Assembly: GCA_002429595.1 (NCBI GenBank)
Contig: DJAM01000036.1
Span: forward strand, 1 to 7,243
Direction of reading: 5' to 3'
From: Coxiellaceae bacterium UBA6002
Lineage (GTDB): Bacteria; Pseudomonadota; Gammaproteobacteria; UBA6002
Length of the DNA stretch: 7,243 nucleotides
The notes beneath the pieces were generated by a model. It was not told where the DNA came from. It saw only the letters and a list, made by a program, of their open reading frames with translations, and ran no database searches. Below, piece by piece: positions 5,761-7,243 of this stretch. How positions within the stretch are numbered: position 1 is the first letter of the stretch; each line of letters starts with the position of its first letter. The position numbers and the translations under genes were made by a program.

Positions 5761-6456
5761 TTAAGCTGCTAACTTCTTTTCTCCTGAAACCAACTTCAGC
5801 AACTCTTTAGCAGCTTCACCTGAAGAAGCTGGGTTCTGCCCAGTAATCAAACGGCCATCGACAATCACACAGCTTTGCCAATTTGGAGCTTTGAGAAAGT
5901 TTCCACCACAACGTTTCAATTCGTCTTCTACTAAAAAAGGAACCACGTCGGTAAGCTGCACCTCTGCCTCTTCATCGTTAGTAAAGCCAGTGACTCGTTT
6001 ACCTTTGACGATAGACTCCCCTTTATATTTTACTTTATGTAGAGCACCTGATGAATGACACACTAAAGCAATTGGCTTGCCGGAATTATAGAATGATTCT
6101 AACAGTTGAATCGAATCTGAATTATCCACCAGATCCCACATAGGACCATGACCGCCAGGATAAAAAACGGTATCAAAATCTTCCGCATTCATGTCAGCAA
6201 GTTTAAATGTATTAGCTAGATCATATTGTGCTTGATTATCTTTTTTATAACGCTTGGTGGCAGTAGTTTGATTTTCTGACAAGTCACTCTTGGGATCGAT
6301 TGGAATCTGTCCACCTTTAGGTGATGCCAATGTCAGTTCGACACCTGCATCTCTAAATACAAAATATGGAGCAGCAAATTCCTCTAACCAAAGACCGGTC
6401 TTACGACCAGTATTACCTAGTTTATCGTAGGAAGTTAACACCATTAAGATTCTCAT
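5761..6456 (-). CDS. DJ-1/PfpI superfamily protein, Hsp31-like (type 1 glutamine amidotransferase-like)
   Basis: A complete 231-residue cytoplasmic member of the DJ-1/PfpI superfamily. The nucleophile elbow is ALVCHSSGAL at 130-139, with C133 as the reactive cysteine and H134 next to it. The likely acidic partner is E26 in GLWLEEFAAP (E25 adjacent), and YPGGHGPMWDL at 99-109 forms the oxyanion-side loop. This C-H plus Glu arrangement matches Hsp31-type glutathione-independent glyoxalases (methylglyoxal to lactate) and related chaperone/deglycase-like enzymes; the precise activity cannot be settled from sequence. It lacks the amidotransferase partner domain, so the common 'glutamine amidotransferase' label is structural only. 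The ATG is supported by GGGGAG six bases upstream, and the promoter at 6494-6502 gives a leader of about 30 nt. It converges on the metzincin gene and lies 66 bp downstream of the ExoD gene on the same strand. Confidence 0.9.
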   Translation of the reverse strand: MRILMVLTSYDKLGNTGRKTGLWLEEFAAPYFVFRDAGVELTLASPKGGQIPIDPKSDLSENQTTATKRYKKDNQAQYDLANTFKLADMNAEDFDTVFYPGGHGPMWDLVDNSDSIQLLESFYNSGKPIALVCHSSGALHKVKYKGESIVKGKRVTGFTNDEEAEVQLTDVVPFLVEDELKRCGGNFLKAPNWQSCVIVDGRLITGQNPASSGEAAKELLKLVSGEKKLAA

Positions 6457-6493
6457 TATTGTCTCCCCTTATAACTTCTACTATTTAAGCAAG

Positions 6494-6502
6494 ATTATAG
6501 CA
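6494..6502 (-). promoter_or_regulatory. Extended -10 promoter of the DJ-1-like gene
   Basis: The minus strand reads TGCTATAAT: a perfect TATAAT with the TGn extension directly upstream, which often makes a -35 unnecessary. No good -35 is seen at 16-18 bp. Transcription would start near 6487, about 30 nt before the ATG at 6456. This suggests the gene is transcribed separately from the upstream ExoD gene, with readthrough also possible. Confidence 0.6.
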
Positions 6503-6522
6503 CGCCGTTGAGCCGGAAAATT

Positions 6523-7113
6523 TCAGAAAAAATGTCTAACCAAAAGAACGAGTAGTAAGATCATAATGGCATTTATGATCCAGTTAATTAGAATCACTAA
6601 GCCATCTTTTTCTGTTAACGCTAAAGCATAGACCACAATGAAAAAAGCAAAAAATGGATTAGTCAGCGGTATGGGTATAATCACCAAAATGGCTAACAAA
6701 GTAATAAAAATACCAGTAATACAAGTTGGAATAGTTGTCATCATAAAGCTAAGCCTAGGCTTCAGCGGTTTTTGAAGCAATTCAAGGTAAGGCTTAGTTT
6801 TCCTTACTAGCGCAGAAAATTTTTCGTGTGATATTTTTAGTTTGGTAATAAATGTTGGTAACTGGACTTTTTTATAACCAATAGCCATTTGCAGACCCAG
6901 TATTACTAAAGGAACACTGAGCGCAAAGCCCACCCCAGGAATTCCAGAAAAAGGCAACGCAGAAGGTAATGCAAATATTAATAACACAATCCCAAAAGAG
7001 CTTTCTTTTAAAGAGGTAATAATTTCACGCAAAGAAATTTGCTCTTTGAGACTTTTATTATTAGCCAACTCCTGTAACAATACCGATGCTTTTTTATGTT
7101 TTTGTTGAGGCAT
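6523..7113 (-). CDS. ExoD-family inner-membrane protein
   Basis: A 196-residue integral membrane protein matching the ExoD family (named for a Sinorhizobium exopolysaccharide-synthesis gene) in length and layout. A basic, helical N-terminus (1-37) is followed by hydrophobic segments at about 39-56, 60-79, 128-148, 151-167 and 171-193. Family-like landmarks are FGIVLLIFALPSALPFSGIP at 40-59, GLQMAIG at 73-79, the KPLKPRLSF segment at 115-123, the proline-rich PIPLTNPFFAF at 147-157, and ALALTEKDGLVI at 163-174. The biochemical role of ExoD proteins is not well defined, and no polysaccharide genes are nearby, so the name should not be read as function. The ATG has AGGA nine bases upstream. It is upstream of, and on the same strand as, the DJ-1-like gene. 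Confidence 0.85.
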   Translation of the reverse strand: MPQQKHKKASVLLQELANNKSLKEQISLREIITSLKESSFGIVLLIFALPSALPFSGIPGVGFALSVPLVILGLQMAIGYKKVQLPTFITKLKISHEKFSALVRKTKPYLELLQKPLKPRLSFMMTTIPTCITGIFITLLAILVIIPIPLTNPFFAFFIVVYALALTEKDGLVILINWIINAIMILLLVLLVRHFF

Positions 7114-7165
7114 TTAGTTTATTCCTGAAATGCTTTGTTTTTGGTAGCTTGCATACATCTATTTT

Positions 7166-7171
7166 ATTATA
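7166..7171 (-). promoter_or_regulatory. Candidate -10 of the ExoD gene
   Basis: The minus strand reads a perfect TATAAT, giving a start near 7159 and a leader of about 46 nt before the ATG at 7113. No recognisable -35 lies 16-18 bp upstream, and there is no TG extension. The rest of the region up to the right edge (7172-7243) holds nothing else I can support. Confidence 0.4.
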
Positions 7172-7243
7172 GTGTATTGCAACTTATCCTTTTTGCCCTT
7201 GGCTCGGCTTAAAAAATAATTATCCTCTGAACATGACAAAAAC

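Noticed and set aside
6503..6515. CGGC-TCAA-CGGC (minus strand) between the ExoD and DJ-1-like genes as a terminator stem
   Set aside because: The GC-rich arms are a direct repeat, not an inverted one, so no stem forms, and no T-run follows.
7233..7243. ATG followed by ACAAAAAC at the right edge as the start of a plus-strand gene
   Set aside because: Only a few codons are visible, and there is no clear ribosome-binding site upstream.

Overview
The window is AT-rich bacterial DNA that best fits an intracellular gammaproteobacterium of the order Legionellales (Legionella, Coxiella, Rickettsiella, Berkiella or a relative). This rests on three things: several eukaryote-like proteins close together (ankyrin repeats, a GALA-type leucine-rich repeat protein with an F-box-like stretch, and a metzincin protease without a signal peptide); a near-perfect match to the PmrA box known from Legionella and Coxiella; and a PAS-LuxR regulator of a kind I associate with this group. 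The genus cannot be fixed from the sequence alone.

Layout. Bases 1-60 hold a REP-like intergenic palindrome. A PAS-LuxR transcription regulator (878 to 87, minus) follows, and a perfect 16-bp palindrome lies just upstream of it. Divergent from it is an ankyrin-repeat protein with an unrecognised C-terminal half (1002-2147, plus). It converges on a small HbpS/GlcG-family haem-binding-like protein (2645 to 2193, minus). On the same strand and upstream of that is a long LRR protein (4187 to 2727, minus). Its reading frame continues upstream of the first usable start, through a TAA stop, to a good ATG at 4259, so its 5' end looks broken or unusual. Divergent from the LRR gene is a metzincin with hydrophobic C-terminal segments (4409-5710, plus). 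The 150-bp region between them carries the PmrA-like box (4351-4370). The right end is more ordinary housekeeping or stress DNA: a DJ-1/PfpI (Hsp31-like) protein (6456 to 5761, minus) with its own extended -10 promoter, and an ExoD-family membrane protein (7113 to 6523, minus).

How the genes may work together (inference). The ankyrin, LRR and metzincin genes look like a small effector cluster for a Dot/Icm-type IVB secretion system. At least the metzincin is probably under PmrA-type control. None has a visible Sec signal peptide, and all three end in short polar tails rich in small residues and proline, which is compatible with C-terminal IVB export signals. The PAS-LuxR gene may autoregulate through its palindrome and could influence the divergent ankyrin gene. 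The haem-binding-like, DJ-1-like and ExoD genes have no evident link to the effector candidates apart from position. No tRNA, rRNA, CRISPR array, insertion sequence or complete mobile element was seen.
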